Position numbers and translations under genes: made by a program
The notes under the pieces: model-generated
Told to the model about the DNA's origin: nothing
What the model saw: only the letters and a program-made list of their open reading frames with translations
Database searches by the model: none
In this document: one piece after another, positions 1 to 8,361 of the stretch
Layout: each line of letters begins with the position of its first letter
Position numbering within the stretch: the stretch's first letter is position 1
NCBI RefSeq assembly: GCF_014490665.1
Contig: NZ_CP061038.1
Span: forward strand, 1-64,000
Reading direction: 5' to 3'
DNA from: Sphingomonas alpina
GTDB taxonomy: Bacteria > Pseudomonadota > Alphaproteobacteria > Sphingomonadales > Sphingomonadaceae
Length of the DNA stretch: 64,000 bases

Positions 1-1
1 T

Positions 2-457
2 CCGGTCTTCACCGCCAGGGGCGTGCTCAGCTGCGCTGCGACATCGGCGACCAAAAATGGCCGCCGCGTGAAGACCGCGGGGATCGTGCTGGTCCGCCAG
101 CGCCCGGGCAAGGGCAATGCGATCTTCGTCACGATCGAGGACGAAACCGGCATCACCAATATCGTGCTCTGGGCGCGGATGTTCGAACGGTTCCGGCGCC
201 AGGTGATGGCAGCGCGGCTGATGATGGTCGAGGGCGAGTTGCAGAAGAGCCCGGAAGGCGTGGTCCATCTGATGGCGGACCGTATCCATGACTGCACCGA
301 TCTGCTTGACCGGTTGTCCGATACCGATACGGCGAAGTCGCAACTCTCGCGCGCCGATGTGTTCGAACATCCGCAGCCGCCAAGTCATCCGGGGGCAGGG
401 CGCCACCGTCATCCGCGCGACGTGCGGATCATCCCCAAGTCGCGCGATTTTCACTAA
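2..457 (+). CDS. dnaE2: Error-prone DNA polymerase DnaE2, C-terminal fragment
   Basis: The reading frame is open from the window edge, so only the last 151 codons are visible. The fragment is the C-terminal OB-fold region of the DnaE2 class of DNA polymerase III alpha subunits: GRRVKTAGIVLVRQRPG, then a beta-strand segment with VTIEDETG, and the terminal residues SRDFH, which are characteristic of DnaE2. DnaE2 acts with ImuA/ImuB in SOS-induced translesion synthesis and mutagenesis. The imuAB genes would be expected upstream, outside the window. The stop codon lies only 3 bp from the end of the convergent small gene that follows. The family assignment is strong; activity cannot be judged from the tail alone. 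Confidence 0.93.
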   Translation, partial: PVFTARGVLSCAATSATKNGRRVKTAGIVLVRQRPGKGNAIFVTIEDETGITNIVLWARMFERFRRQVMAARLMMVEGELQKSPEGVVHLMADRIHDCTDLLDRLSDTDTAKSQLSRADVFEHPQPPSHPGAGRHRHPRDVRIIPKSRDFH

Positions 458-460
458 GCG

Positions 461-622
461 CTAGGACGGGCCGATGATGTTGAGGCTGTTGCTCACTTCG
501 CGGTTATAATAAACCTTACAGGTCGCAAGCTCGACATTGGGGGTGATGATCGTCGGGCTGATCCAGGGTCTGCGCGGATCGCTCTTCGCTTCGGGTAATG
601 GATCGACGGGTTGATCTGACAT
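461..622 (-). CDS. Small 53-residue peptide, precursor-like, unknown function
   Basis: This 53-residue ORF starts at an ATG preceded about 8 nt upstream by AGGGAGG, a very good ribosome binding site. A longer in-frame ORF runs upstream, but the Shine-Dalgarno signal fixes this start. The N-terminal part is acidic and polar (MSDQPVDPLPEAKSD). A RRPWISPTIIT segment follows, and the tail ends NSLNIIGPS. The W-x-x-P-x-I element resembles part of the YxxPxL leader motif of lasso-peptide precursors, but the expected Gly and TxG positions are missing. No maturation enzyme lies nearby. It has one Cys and no signal peptide. Function is unknown; a modified-peptide precursor is only one possibility. Confidence 0.6.
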   Translation of the reverse strand: MSDQPVDPLPEAKSDPRRPWISPTIITPNVELATCKVYYNREVSNSLNIIGPS

Positions 623-817
623 GGATCGGGCCTCCCTGCTGAGCCTTCCGTCCCACCCATCCTGGTACTCGAAGTCAAATTCCGTTTCGGTCGTGTTCCA
701 TACGCTGCTGATATGATGCCGATCGAACGCCCGGCACACGCCGGGCATTCTTTACGAACCCGCAGAAACGCAGTAATTTGCGCAGGCCGGGAAGCCTCAG
801 ATGAGTGGATTCATGTG

Positions 818-1363
818 ATGATCCTTATGGCTGTCCTGGCGGCGGTGACCGCTCCTGCGACCGACAAGATAATGGTTACGGCTTATGACCAGCTTTGCGT
901 GCCCGGCAGCCCGTCACAGACGGTGTTGTCGCATGCCGACCAGGATGGGTGGCAAAGCAGTGGCCCGGACAAGCCGAAGGATTTCGATGTTACCGCCGAT
1001 CGGTTCAAAATTTTCGGGACTGCGATATTGAGGTTGAACGCACGCGATACCAACGTACCGAGCGCACGATTCGTCACATGCGGCATTTCAGTCACAACCG
1101 CGCAGCCCGATCTCGCGTCCGATGTCCAGGCCATGCTTGGCTTTGCCCCCGCGTTCCATTTCGGAACCTCGGCAAATTTCTTTGCGCTTCGCGAGAATGG
1201 TCGGTGGCAGGATGGATCGATGCTGAGCGGCAAGGATTTCGCCGCTGCAAAAGCTGCGGGCAAATTCTACAGCCTGTTGACGCTCAGCCATGAGGGCGGG
1301 GCGTGCGTGTTGTCATTCCAGGCATTGCCCATCACCCAGGGCAAGGCGGCCGGCGCGCCTTGA
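818..1363 (+). CDS. Secreted/periplasmic protein of unknown function
   Basis: The start was placed at the ATG giving MILMAVLAAVTAPATDK, a short hydrophobic signal-like N-terminus. The frame is open further upstream, but that extension looks non-coding. No clear Shine-Dalgarno is seen. The mature part (about 165 residues) has two Cys (in DQLC and FVTCG) plus a third near the C-terminus (EGGACVLSF), and a GW pair after a predicted helix. This layout recalls the small exported NMCC_0638-type proteins, but that is a tentative resemblance. It stands alone, divergent from the small peptide gene and convergent with btaB. Confidence 0.6.
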   Translation: MILMAVLAAVTAPATDKIMVTAYDQLCVPGSPSQTVLSHADQDGWQSSGPDKPKDFDVTADRFKIFGTAILRLNARDTNVPSARFVTCGISVTTAQPDLASDVQAMLGFAPAFHFGTSANFFALRENGRWQDGSMLSGKDFAAAKAAGKFYSLLTLSHEGGACVLSFQALPITQGKAAGAP

Positions 1364-1403
1364 TTGTGGAGGCTCTCGATCCCGTCGGACCGGGCTTGTG
1401 CTG

Positions 1404-2069
1404 TCAACGCTCAGTCTGCCCGATCGACCCCGCCCAGGCATAGCCGCGATAGAGCGATATGAATTCGCCGCTTGCGCCAATCCCGCCCGCGACCTCGTCG
1501 ATCGCCGCCTTCATGTCCCCGCGCGGCGAGACGTCGAACTTCCTCAGCCACGAGTAGAGAAACGCACGCCAGGCGCGCGGCAATTTCTCCTGCTGCCCGA
1601 AATCGACCAGATCGAGCCGTCCGCCGGGCGCAAGCTTGCCCGCGCCCTCGCGCAGCGCGCCGCGCCAGTCGGGGATCATCGACAGCGTGTAACTCTGGAA
1701 CACCCGGTCGAATGTCGCGATGCCGAAAAGTCCTTGCGCGTCGAACTCGGTCGCATCGCCCTGTGCCAGTGTGATGCGGTCGGTAAGCCCTGCTTTGGCG
1801 ACCTTGGCCCGCGCGGTCTCCAGCATCGCTTCGGAAATATCGATGCCGTAGAAGCGCGCCTCGGGCCAGGCCCTCGCCGCCGCGATCAGGTTGCGGCCGG
1901 TGCCGCAACCGATCTCGATCACGCTGCCCCCCTTGGGCGGATCGAGCCGGCGGATCAGCCGGTCGCGGCCGAGTAGATAATATTTGCGCGTCAGGTCGTA
2001 GAAATGGCGCTGCGTCCGGTAGATCGCATCCATGTGCCCGGCCTGAGATGGATTCGGGTTCGAGTCCAT
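1404..2069 (-). CDS. btaB: Betaine-lipid N-methyltransferase BtaB
   Basis: A 221-residue class I SAM methyltransferase. Motif I is VIEIGCGTGRNL, motif II contains FYGIDIS, and the post-I/III region has RVFQSYTLSMIPDW. In the BtaA/BtaB pathway this enzyme trimethylates diacylglyceryl-homoserine to DGTS, a phosphorus-free membrane betaine lipid. The start (MDSNPNPSQ) follows the btaA stop as TGA-G-ATG, so translation is probably coupled; a second in-frame ATG 12 codons later is possible. The specific function is inferred from adjacency to btaA, because many methyltransferases share the motifs. The operon lies downstream of a PHO box, which fits lipid replacement under phosphate limitation. Confidence 0.88.
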   Translation of the reverse strand: MDSNPNPSQAGHMDAIYRTQRHFYDLTRKYYLLGRDRLIRRLDPPKGGSVIEIGCGTGRNLIAAARAWPEARFYGIDISEAMLETARAKVAKAGLTDRITLAQGDATEFDAQGLFGIATFDRVFQSYTLSMIPDWRGALREGAGKLAPGGRLDLVDFGQQEKLPRAWRAFLYSWLRKFDVSPRGDMKAAIDEVAGGIGASGEFISLYRGYAWAGSIGQTER

Positions 2070-2070
2070 C

Positions 2071-3318
2071 TCAGGCAGCAGCGCCCAGCACGTAGAGATG
2101 GACGCCGCCATAGATGGAGGAGCGGTCGCGCCTGGTATAATCCAGCGATTCCTCCGCGCGGTACGCCCAGCGCGACAGGATTGCGTCGGGTACCCGGCCG
2201 GGCAGGATGGTCGGCGCGCCGGCGGTGCGAAACAGGACGCGTGCATCCTGTTTCGCAGTGCGGGTGATCTCGCTCCACAAATCGGCAAGCTGCTCGTCGG
2301 TCATCCAGTCCTGCGCGTCGAGCAGGATGTAGCGATCGAGCGAGCCGTCGGGCCGGCCGCGCAGATAATCGGTGAAGTTGGTGTGGCGGACCTCGATGCG
2401 GTCGACGCGCTCGACGATCTCGTCATAATGCGCCTGTTGCAGATAGGGGGGCAGCGACGCGCTCGGTCCCTCGCCATAGCCGCGGCCGAACGCCTGCCAG
2501 GCGAAATAATTGTCCTTGATGTCGAAATCGCAGGCAAGCTTTTCGAGCCGCTCGCGCAGCACCACCGCCATCTTTTCATCGCCGGCCAGCGCCTCATATT
2601 GCGCCGGCGGGATGCCAAGGCCGAACAGCGAAGCGGGCTGATCGGTCAGCCATTTGATGAAGCCCTTGTCGAACATCGGGGCAAAGTCGCGGTCGAAGAT
2701 CTCGCGCTGTTCCTCGATCGACTGCGCCTTGAGCAGGATCTTCGGGTTCAATCCGCCGAGCCGCGCAAGCAGATGCGCCGCGCCGATGAAATTGCCCAGC
2801 AGTCCGCGCTTGTACACGCCCTTGGCGAAGCCGCCGATGCGGCGGCGCCCGATCAGGTCGCGTCCTTCCCAATAGCGCCGCGTCGTCTCGTCGAGATGCG
2901 GGCGGATCGCGCTGCGATAGGCCAGCACATTGGCCTGGCTGTCGGCGCGGGCGAAGAAACGGTGGAACGCCTCGTAATCGGGCAACTGGCGCGCCGCGAC
3001 CAGCTTCAGCCGGTTGAGTGCGATATGCGCGGTGTTGAGATCGACCGCCGTGATCGCGCGTGGATTGGCGGTGAGGTAGGAGAGCACGTTGCAACCGCCC
3101 GAGGCGATGGTGACGACATGATTGTCGGGCTGGATCGCCAGCGCTTCCATATCGACCTCCGGGTCTTCCCAGATCTGCGCATAGACCAGGCCGCGAAAGG
3201 CGAAGGTGAAGGCGCGTTCGAGCAGGCCCTGTTTCGAGAGATGATCGTGACGGTGGACAGCGGCGCGGACGGCCCCATTTTTGGAAGAGGGGTTCTTTGA
3301 CAATCGGGCGACGGCCAT
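2071..3318 (-). CDS. btaA: SAM:diacylglycerol 3-amino-3-carboxypropyltransferase BtaA
   Basis: This 415-residue protein of the DUF3419/BtaA family transfers the 3-amino-3-carboxypropyl group of SAM to diacylglycerol, the first step of DGTS synthesis. Visible family signatures are YAQIWEDPEVD near the N-terminus, the SAM-fold stretch TIASGGCNVLSYL, AVDLN, and YILLDAQDWM in the second half. Length is as expected. The start is an ATG with AGGAGA about 8 nt upstream. It is the first gene of the btaAB operon. A PHO-box-like direct repeat lies 68 bp upstream of the start codon. Confidence 0.93.
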   Translation of the reverse strand: MAVARLSKNPSSKNGAVRAAVHRHDHLSKQGLLERAFTFAFRGLVYAQIWEDPEVDMEALAIQPDNHVVTIASGGCNVLSYLTANPRAITAVDLNTAHIALNRLKLVAARQLPDYEAFHRFFARADSQANVLAYRSAIRPHLDETTRRYWEGRDLIGRRRIGGFAKGVYKRGLLGNFIGAAHLLARLGGLNPKILLKAQSIEEQREIFDRDFAPMFDKGFIKWLTDQPASLFGLGIPPAQYEALAGDEKMAVVLRERLEKLACDFDIKDNYFAWQAFGRGYGEGPSASLPPYLQQAHYDEIVERVDRIEVRHTNFTDYLRGRPDGSLDRYILLDAQDWMTDEQLADLWSEITRTAKQDARVLFRTAGAPTILPGRVPDAILSRWAYRAEESLDYTRRDRSSIYGGVHLYVLGAAA

Positions 3319-3385
3319 AGTTTTTCTCCTGCGCTTCGGGCGACAGCAATTACCCGGCGGCTCGTGAGCGCGCTAGGACAATCCG

Positions 3386-3403
3386 ATGACGGTTCGATGA
3401 CGG
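3386..3403 (-). promoter_or_regulatory. PHO box upstream of btaAB
   Basis: On the minus strand the sequence reads CCGTCAT-CGAA-CCGTCAT: two identical 7-mers separated by 4 bp. This is the PhoB box architecture (CTGTCAT, 4 bp, CTGT[A/C]A[T/A]), with only the second base of each repeat differing. It sits 68 bp upstream of the btaA start. In Sinorhizobium the bta genes are PhoB-controlled, so phosphate-starvation induction is a reasonable inference. Confidence 0.75.
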
Positions 3404-3440
3404 CAAGGGGTTGTGGCCCGAAAAACGCCCGAGTCGTGGC

Positions 3441-3797
3441 TCAGGCGCGTTCGCGTTCCAGCAGGTCGCTGGCGTCCAGGCCGAGCAGAGTGATATGGTC
3501 ACGGATGCGCGGCCAGCTGGTTTGCATGAAATGATCGCGCTCGGCGATACGCAGTTTTTCTGCCGCCCCGGCCAGCACGAACATGCCGACACCGCGGCGC
3601 ACCTCGACATAGCCATCGTCTTGAAAGCTCTGATAGGCCTTGGCGACAGTCAGCGGGTTGGCGCCATGTTCGGCCGCCAGCGCGCGAACCGAAGGAAGCT
3701 GGTCGCCGGCGCGGAAATCGCCGCGCAGGATCGCTGCCGAGATGGTGGCACGCAGCTTGATATAGACCGGACTGTCTTCGGAATTAAGCGCTGTCAT
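3441..3797 (-). CDS. GntR-family regulator, YtrA type
   Basis: This 118-residue protein has an N-terminal GntR winged helix (about residues 10-75): PVYIKLRATISAAILRGDF, then DQLPSVRALAAEHGANPLTVAKAYQ and DDGYVEVRRGVGMFV. Only a short helical tail follows, with no FCD or UTRA effector domain; this is the YtrA subfamily layout. YtrA regulators often sit beside ABC transporter genes, but none is adjacent here. Its nearest neighbours are the nitroreductase gene upstream on the same strand and the btaAB promoter downstream. Its target is not evident. Confidence 0.88.
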   Translation of the reverse strand: MTALNSEDSPVYIKLRATISAAILRGDFRAGDQLPSVRALAAEHGANPLTVAKAYQSFQDDGYVEVRRGVGMFVLAGAAEKLRIAERDHFMQTSWPRIRDHITLLGLDASDLLERERA

Positions 3798-3836
3798 GCT
3801 GCCCTAATACAGCAATTGGCTGTTTAGTCCAGTCAT

Positions 3837-4415
3837 TTAAACACTCCACTCTGTAACAATTGTGCGCAAATCGGGGCGTGGGCGTTCTTCTAATTCTCTG
3901 GATGGCGTGCCGAGAAAGATGAAACCGGCAATCCGTTCCGGCGCCGCGCCGAACGAATCGCGTACGGTTTCGGAATAGGTCGCCCAGCCGGTCAGCCAGC
4001 CGCCGGCAAAGCCCATCGCATGAGCGGCATGGAGGAGGTTCATGCACGCCGCGCCGACCGATAGTTCCTGTTCCCACAGCGGAATATGGCTTTCGGTACG
4101 CGGGCTGAACAGCGCGACGACCAGGGTCGGGGCCTGGCGGGCGAAGCTCTCGACCGCTTCGATCTCGAGCCGCGCGGCCTGGGGACGTTCCTGCCGGTAT
4201 GCATCGAGCAGCATTGCGGCGAAGCGGTCGCGCGCTTCGGCGGGCACGATGACGAAGCGCCAGGGAGCAAGCTTGCCATGATCGGGCGTGCGCCCGGCGA
4301 TCTGCAGGATCGTCTCGAGCTGAGCCGTATCGGGGCCGGGCGCGACCAGGTCGCGCGGTTTGCCCGAGCGGCGCGTGGCGAGATAGGCGAGTGGAGTGGA
4401 GAGGTCGTTGAACAT
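3837..4415 (-). CDS. Nitroreductase family protein (YdjA-like)
   Basis: A 192-residue FMN-dependent nitroreductase-fold protein of the YdjA/TaxC type: LATRRSGKPRDL at the N-terminus (the conserved RRS FMN-contact region), GRTPDHGKLAPWRFVIV, and SVGAACMNLLHAAHAMGFAGGWLTG. It probably reduces small nitro or quinone substrates with NAD(P)H; the true substrate is unknown. The start chosen (MFNDLSTPL) matches the family N-terminus. An upstream ATG at 4472 has a better AAGGG ribosome-binding signal and would add 19 residues. Confidence 0.87.
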   Translation of the reverse strand: MFNDLSTPLAYLATRRSGKPRDLVAPGPDTAQLETILQIAGRTPDHGKLAPWRFVIVPAEARDRFAAMLLDAYRQERPQAARLEIEAVESFARQAPTLVVALFSPRTESHIPLWEQELSVGAACMNLLHAAHAMGFAGGWLTGWATYSETVRDSFGAAPERIAGFIFLGTPSRELEERPRPDLRTIVTEWSV

Positions 4416-4613
4416 CGAGCGCAGGTAGGTGGTGCCGCGCCGCGCCGCAACGCAACGATTGAAAGGATGCATATTTCTTCGCCCTTCGTGCTCAGTATCG
4501 CCCCGTCTCCACCGCCAGGCCGCATATTTACACCCCTGCGATTGCCGCTAGTGTCCGCGTCATAAAGCGCGCCGCGTTTGACGGTGCCAAGGCATTCAGG
4601 GAGCTTAACAAAA

Positions 4614-6629
4614 ATGGTGGACACCCCGACCGCGGACAATCCGCGCGAGCCGGATATCAGCCACGTCAACCCGATCGGCACCGGCACCTGGTTCGAACAT
4701 CCCCGCCAGCTCAAACGGTTGTTTACCACCGAGATGTGGGAGCGGTTCGGCTATTACGGCATGCGGGCGATCCTCACGCTCTATCTCACCAACCATTTCC
4801 TGTTCAGCGACACGACCGCAAACGGCATTTACGGCGGCTTCACTGCGCTGGTCTATCTGACGCCGCTGGTCGGCGGGTTGATTGCCGACAATTATCTCGG
4901 CTCGAAGCGCTCGGTGAAATTCGGCGCGATCCTGATGTCGATCGGCTATCTGATCCTCAGCTTCAGTGCGAGCAGCGACGCCGCCAAACCCTATTCGACG
5001 ATCGACGGCCAGAAATACGAGATCACCGCCGAATCCACTGGTCCAGCATCCGGCAAATTTGTGCTGGTCGATGGCCAGAAGCTGCGCATCAAAGGCAATG
5101 ACGACAAGACGGTGTCACTGCTCGACAGCGGCAACAAGGAAGTCCGCAAATTCGCCGATGGCGAGTTCAAGTCCGACGGCGAGCGGTCACCGCTGTTCAT
5201 CCTGATGCTGCTCGTCGGCCTGTCGACGGTCACGGTCGGCAACGGCTTTTTCAAACCGAACATCTCGACCATGGTCGGCACTCTTTATGCGACCGGCGAC
5301 CGACGACGCGATGCCGGCTTCACGATGTTCTATATGGGCATCAATCTCGGATCGCTGATTTCGCAATTCTTCTGCCCGATGCTGGCCGAATCGGTTGGTT
5401 TCTGGGCCGGATTTGGCCTCGCTGCCCTTGGCATGCTCTGCTCATGGCTGCTTTTCCAGTTCGATGGCGGCCGTCTCGCGGGCTATGGTGAGCGCCCGGA
5501 AAACGCGGATGCGACGAAGGACTGGTATATCTATATCGGCGCACTGGCGATGATTCCGATCTTCTGGTTTCTGTTCTCCAACCTGATGGATTATGTGGAG
5601 CCCGCGGCGGGCACCGGGTTGATCGGTTATGTCCTGACCTTGCCGATCATGGGCAAGGCGCTGTTCCTGACCTTCCTGCTCGGGGTGCCGGTGATCCTCA
5701 TCTGGTCGTGGCTCAAAGGGTCGCGCCAGGAATTCCAGATGATGCTCGCGGCGATGATCCTGATCATTTTCAACGTCGTGTTCTGGACGCTGTTCGAACA
5801 GGCAGGTTCTTCGCTGACCCTGTTTGCGGATCGCAATACCAATCTTGCGCTTGAATGGACCCGGCCGCTGTTCGCAATGTTCCATGCCAGTCCGTGGAGC
5901 TATTATGCGCTCGCAGCGGCGCTCAGTGCGGGCATTGCATGGGTGTTATGGTGGTTCTTCTCGAGTGGTGAAGAACCGGCGATCAAGCGGTCGATGGGCA
6001 TGTGGTTCGCGCTCGGTGCCTTTGCGGCATTCGTCGGCCTGCATTTCGCGCGCTCGGGCCTGATCGACCAGCCGGTTTATGTGATGCCGGCCGGACAGAC
6101 GCAGATCTTCAATGCGCTGTTCATCGTCATGTTCGCGCCGATCTTCAGCGTGCTGTGGACTTTCCTGTCGAAACGCGGGCTGGAACCATCGATTCCGATC
6201 AAGTTCGCGCTGGCCCTGATGGGCGTCGGGGCGGGGTTTCTGTTCCTGGTCTGGGGTGCGCAATTCGCCAGCACTGATTTCAAGGTCGGGCTCGCCTGGC
6301 TTGCCGGCCTTTACCTGATCCATTCGATTGCAGAATTGTGCATCTCGCCGGTCGGGCTGTCGATGATTACCAAATTGTCGATCGCGCGCGTCGTGGGCCT
6401 GATGATGGGCGTCTGGTTCCTGTCGATCTCGGTCGCGCAATATGTCGCTGGAATGATCGCGCAGGTTGCCAGCGTCTCTACGGTCGGTGGAGAGGTAACC
6501 AACCTGAAGGTCAGTCTTGAAACCTATACGACGACCTTCACCTGGATTTCGGAATGGGCGATCGGCCTTGGTCTGCTCCTGCTGGTGCTGTCCTGGCCGC
6601 TCAAGAAGTGGATGCACGGAGTCAAATAA
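4614..6629 (+). CDS. POT/PTR2-family proton-coupled peptide transporter
   Basis: This 671-residue inner-membrane transporter carries the POT hallmark EMWERFGYYGMRAIL (the ExxERFxYYG motif) at about residue 45 and the second signature GNGFFKPNISTMVG. It imports di/tripeptides with protons. The start (MVDTPTADN) has AGGGAG about 10 nt upstream. A hydrophilic insertion of roughly 70 residues (SSDAAKPYSTIDGQKYEIT through KSDGERSPLF) lies between early membrane segments and should face the periplasm; an insertion of this size is larger than in classical DtpT. The gene is followed 14 bp later by an NnrU-like gene. Confidence 0.94.
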   Translation: MVDTPTADNPREPDISHVNPIGTGTWFEHPRQLKRLFTTEMWERFGYYGMRAILTLYLTNHFLFSDTTANGIYGGFTALVYLTPLVGGLIADNYLGSKRSVKFGAILMSIGYLILSFSASSDAAKPYSTIDGQKYEITAESTGPASGKFVLVDGQKLRIKGNDDKTVSLLDSGNKEVRKFADGEFKSDGERSPLFILMLLVGLSTVTVGNGFFKPNISTMVGTLYATGDRRRDAGFTMFYMGINLGSLISQFFCPMLAESVGFWAGFGLAALGMLCSWLLFQFDGGRLAGYGERPENADATKDWYIYIGALAMIPIFWFLFSNLMDYVEPAAGTGLIGYVLTLPIMGKALFLTFLLGVPVILIWSWLKGSRQEFQMMLAAMILIIFNVVFWTLFEQAGSSLTLFADRNTNLALEWTRPLFAMFHASPWSYYALAAALSAGIAWVLWWFFSSGEEPAIKRSMGMWFALGAFAAFVGLHFARSGLIDQPVYVMPAGQTQIFNALFIVMFAPIFSVLWTFLSKRGLEPSIPIKFALALMGVGAGFLFLVWGAQFASTDFKVGLAWLAGLYLIHSIAELCISPVGLSMITKLSIARVVGLMMGVWFLSISVAQYVAGMIAQVASVSTVGGEVTNLKVSLETYTTTFTWISEWAIGLGLLLLVLSWPLKKWMHGVK

Positions 6630-6643
6630 CCGGGAGACGACAG

Positions 6644-7336
6644 ATGGACGGCACGGAAATGGTCTTCGCGGCGGCGGCTGCATTCGTCGGCACGCATTTC
6701 CTGCTGTCCCATCCGCTCAGGCGGCCGATCGTGGCCAGGATCGGGGAGGGGCCCTTTCTCGGCCTTTACGCGCTGGTCGCCGCGGTCACGCTTGGCTTGC
6801 TTGCGTTCGCCTATCGCGCGGTCGGGGCCGAGGCAGCATTATGGCCGGTCGGTGACGGGCTCTGGCTAGTGGTGACGCTGGTGATGCTGATCGCCAGCGT
6901 GCTGCTGCTCGGGTCGCTGATCGGCAACCCGGCACTCCCCAATCCCGGCACGCCGGGTGACGCGCCAGGTGAGGCGCGAGGGGTCTTTTCGATCACGCGG
7001 CACCCGATGATGTGGGCTTTCGCGCTGTGGGGCGCGAGCCACATCGCGGTGTTTCCGCTGCCCTCCAACATCATCCTGTCGGGCGCGGTGATCGTCCTCG
7101 CCCTGGTCGGCGCGGCGCTGCAGGACCGCAAGAAGGAAGCGCTGCAGCCCGAGCGCTGGCGGGCCTGGGAGGCGAAGACGAGCTATTGGCCGTTCGCCGC
7201 GATCGCTGCGGGCCGCGCCAGGTTCGGCGGTTTCAAGCCGCACGATCTTGCCGGCGGCGTGGTACTGTGGCTGGTCGCGACCTGGGCGCATTTGCCGCTC
7301 GCGGGATGGGCGGCCGGGATTTGGCGGTGGCTATGA
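6644..7336 (+). CDS. NnrU family membrane protein
   Basis: A 230-residue protein with about six hydrophobic segments and the NnrU signatures FVGTHFLLSHPLRRPIV and ITRHPMMWAFALWGASH. NnrU was named from denitrification clusters and is related to plant zeta-carotene isomerase (Z-ISO), but no nitrite, nitric-oxide or carotenoid gene is near, so no role is assigned. The ATG has GGGAGA upstream, 14 bp after the POT transporter stop, which suggests co-transcription. Confidence 0.88.
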   Translation: MDGTEMVFAAAAAFVGTHFLLSHPLRRPIVARIGEGPFLGLYALVAAVTLGLLAFAYRAVGAEAALWPVGDGLWLVVTLVMLIASVLLLGSLIGNPALPNPGTPGDAPGEARGVFSITRHPMMWAFALWGASHIAVFPLPSNIILSGAVIVLALVGAALQDRKKEALQPERWRAWEAKTSYWPFAAIAAGRARFGGFKPHDLAGGVVLWLVATWAHLPLAGWAAGIWRWL

Positions 7337-7368
7337 CCTAAATCCTCCCGTTCCGGGGAGGAGCTAGG
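7337..7368. terminator. Probable bidirectional terminator between convergent genes
   Basis: The 32 bp separating the NnrU and aldo-keto reductase stop codons form a nested hairpin: CCTA and TAGG outer arms, then TCCTCCC paired with GGGGAGGA around a short loop. It lacks a long T-run, but its exact fit between two convergent stops suggests it ends both transcripts. The core also resembles the 48.67 kb hairpin. Confidence 0.5.
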
Positions 7369-8361
7369 TTATAGCCGCACCATCCGCATCCCGCGCTCGG
7401 CATAACGCGGCCCTGACGTCCCACCACGCGGCGCGGCCGCATCGAGCGTCGTCAGATCATCGATGCTCAGCACCACATCTGCCGCGCCGGCACTGTCGAT
7501 CATCGTCGTGCGGCGCTTGAAGCCGGGGATCGGCACGATATCCTCGCCTTGAGCGAGCAGCCAGGCAAGTGCGACCTGCGCGTTCGACACGCCGTGCTGC
7601 TGCGCCACTCCCGCCACCGCATCGACGATCGCCAGGTTGGCGGGCATGTTCTCGGCCGAATAGCGCGGATCGTTGCGGCGCCAGTCGTCGGCGGCGAGAT
7701 CGTCGAGGCTGCGGATCCCGCCGGCCAGGAAGCCGCGCCCGAGCGGGCTGTACGGCACGAAGCCGATGCCGTTCTCGCGGCAGGCGGGCAGGATATCGCC
7801 CTCCACATCGCGTTCCCAGATCGAATATTCGCTTTGCAGCGCGGCGATCGGATGGACTTTGGCGGCGCGGCGGATCGTTTCAGGGCCGGCTTCGGACAGG
7901 CCGAGATGGCGCACCTTCCCTTCCTTCACCAGTTCGGCCATCCCGCCGACCGTCTCCTCGATCGACACGTTGGGATCGACGCGGTGCTGGTAGAACAGGT
8001 CGATCGTGTCGATGCCGAGCCGCTTGAGCGACCCTTCGCACGCCTCGCGCGCATTGGCCGGGCTGCCGTCGACGCCGATGATGTCGTTGCCGGAAAAGCG
8101 GAACCCGAATTTGGTGGCGATGACCAGGCCGTCGCGCTTGCCCCGGATCGCGGTGCCGAGCAGCGATTCATTGGCGAACGGACCATAGATTTGCGCCGTG
8201 TCGAAAAAATTGATCCCGAGGTCGATTGCCGCATGGATGGTGCGGGTCGATTCATCGTCATCGGCGCTGCCGTAAATGATGTTCCCTTCCCGAACCATCG
8301 GCATGCAGCCGACGCCGATCGCGGAAACCTTCAGATCCTGTCCGAGTGTACGGTATTTCAT
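7369..8361 (-). CDS. Aldo/keto reductase
   Basis: A 330-residue NADPH-dependent (beta/alpha)8-barrel oxidoreductase. The AKR tetrad is visible: Asp and Tyr in [10 protein letters not shown], Lys in IATKFGF and His in FYQHRVD. The NADP-binding C-terminal loop includes [10 protein letters not shown]. It resembles the AKR13-type bacterial aldo-keto reductases that act on small aldehydes and ketones; the substrate is unknown. Its start overlaps the stop of the upstream symporter gene by 4 bp (ATGA), so the two are co-translated. Confidence 0.93.
   Translation of the reverse strand: MKYRTLGQDLKVSAIGVGCMPMVREGNIIYGSADDDESTRTIHAAIDLGINFFDTAQIYGPFANESLLGTAIRGKRDGLVIATKFGFRFSGNDIIGVDGSPANAREACEGSLKRLGIDTIDLFYQHRVDPNVSIEETVGGMAELVKEGKVRHLGLSEAGPETIRRAAKVHPIAALQSEYSIWERDVEGDILPACRENGIGFVPYSPLGRGFLAGGIRSLDDLAADDWRRNDPRYSAENMPANLAIVDAVAGVAQQHGVSNAQVALAWLLAQGEDIVPIPGFKRRTTMIDSAGAADVVLSIDDLTTLDAAAPRGGTSGPRYAERGMRMVRL

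Noticed and set aside
461..622. Firm lasso-peptide call
   Set aside because: The Gly and TxG positions of the leader motif are missing and no B or C enzymes are present, so it is left as an unknown small peptide.
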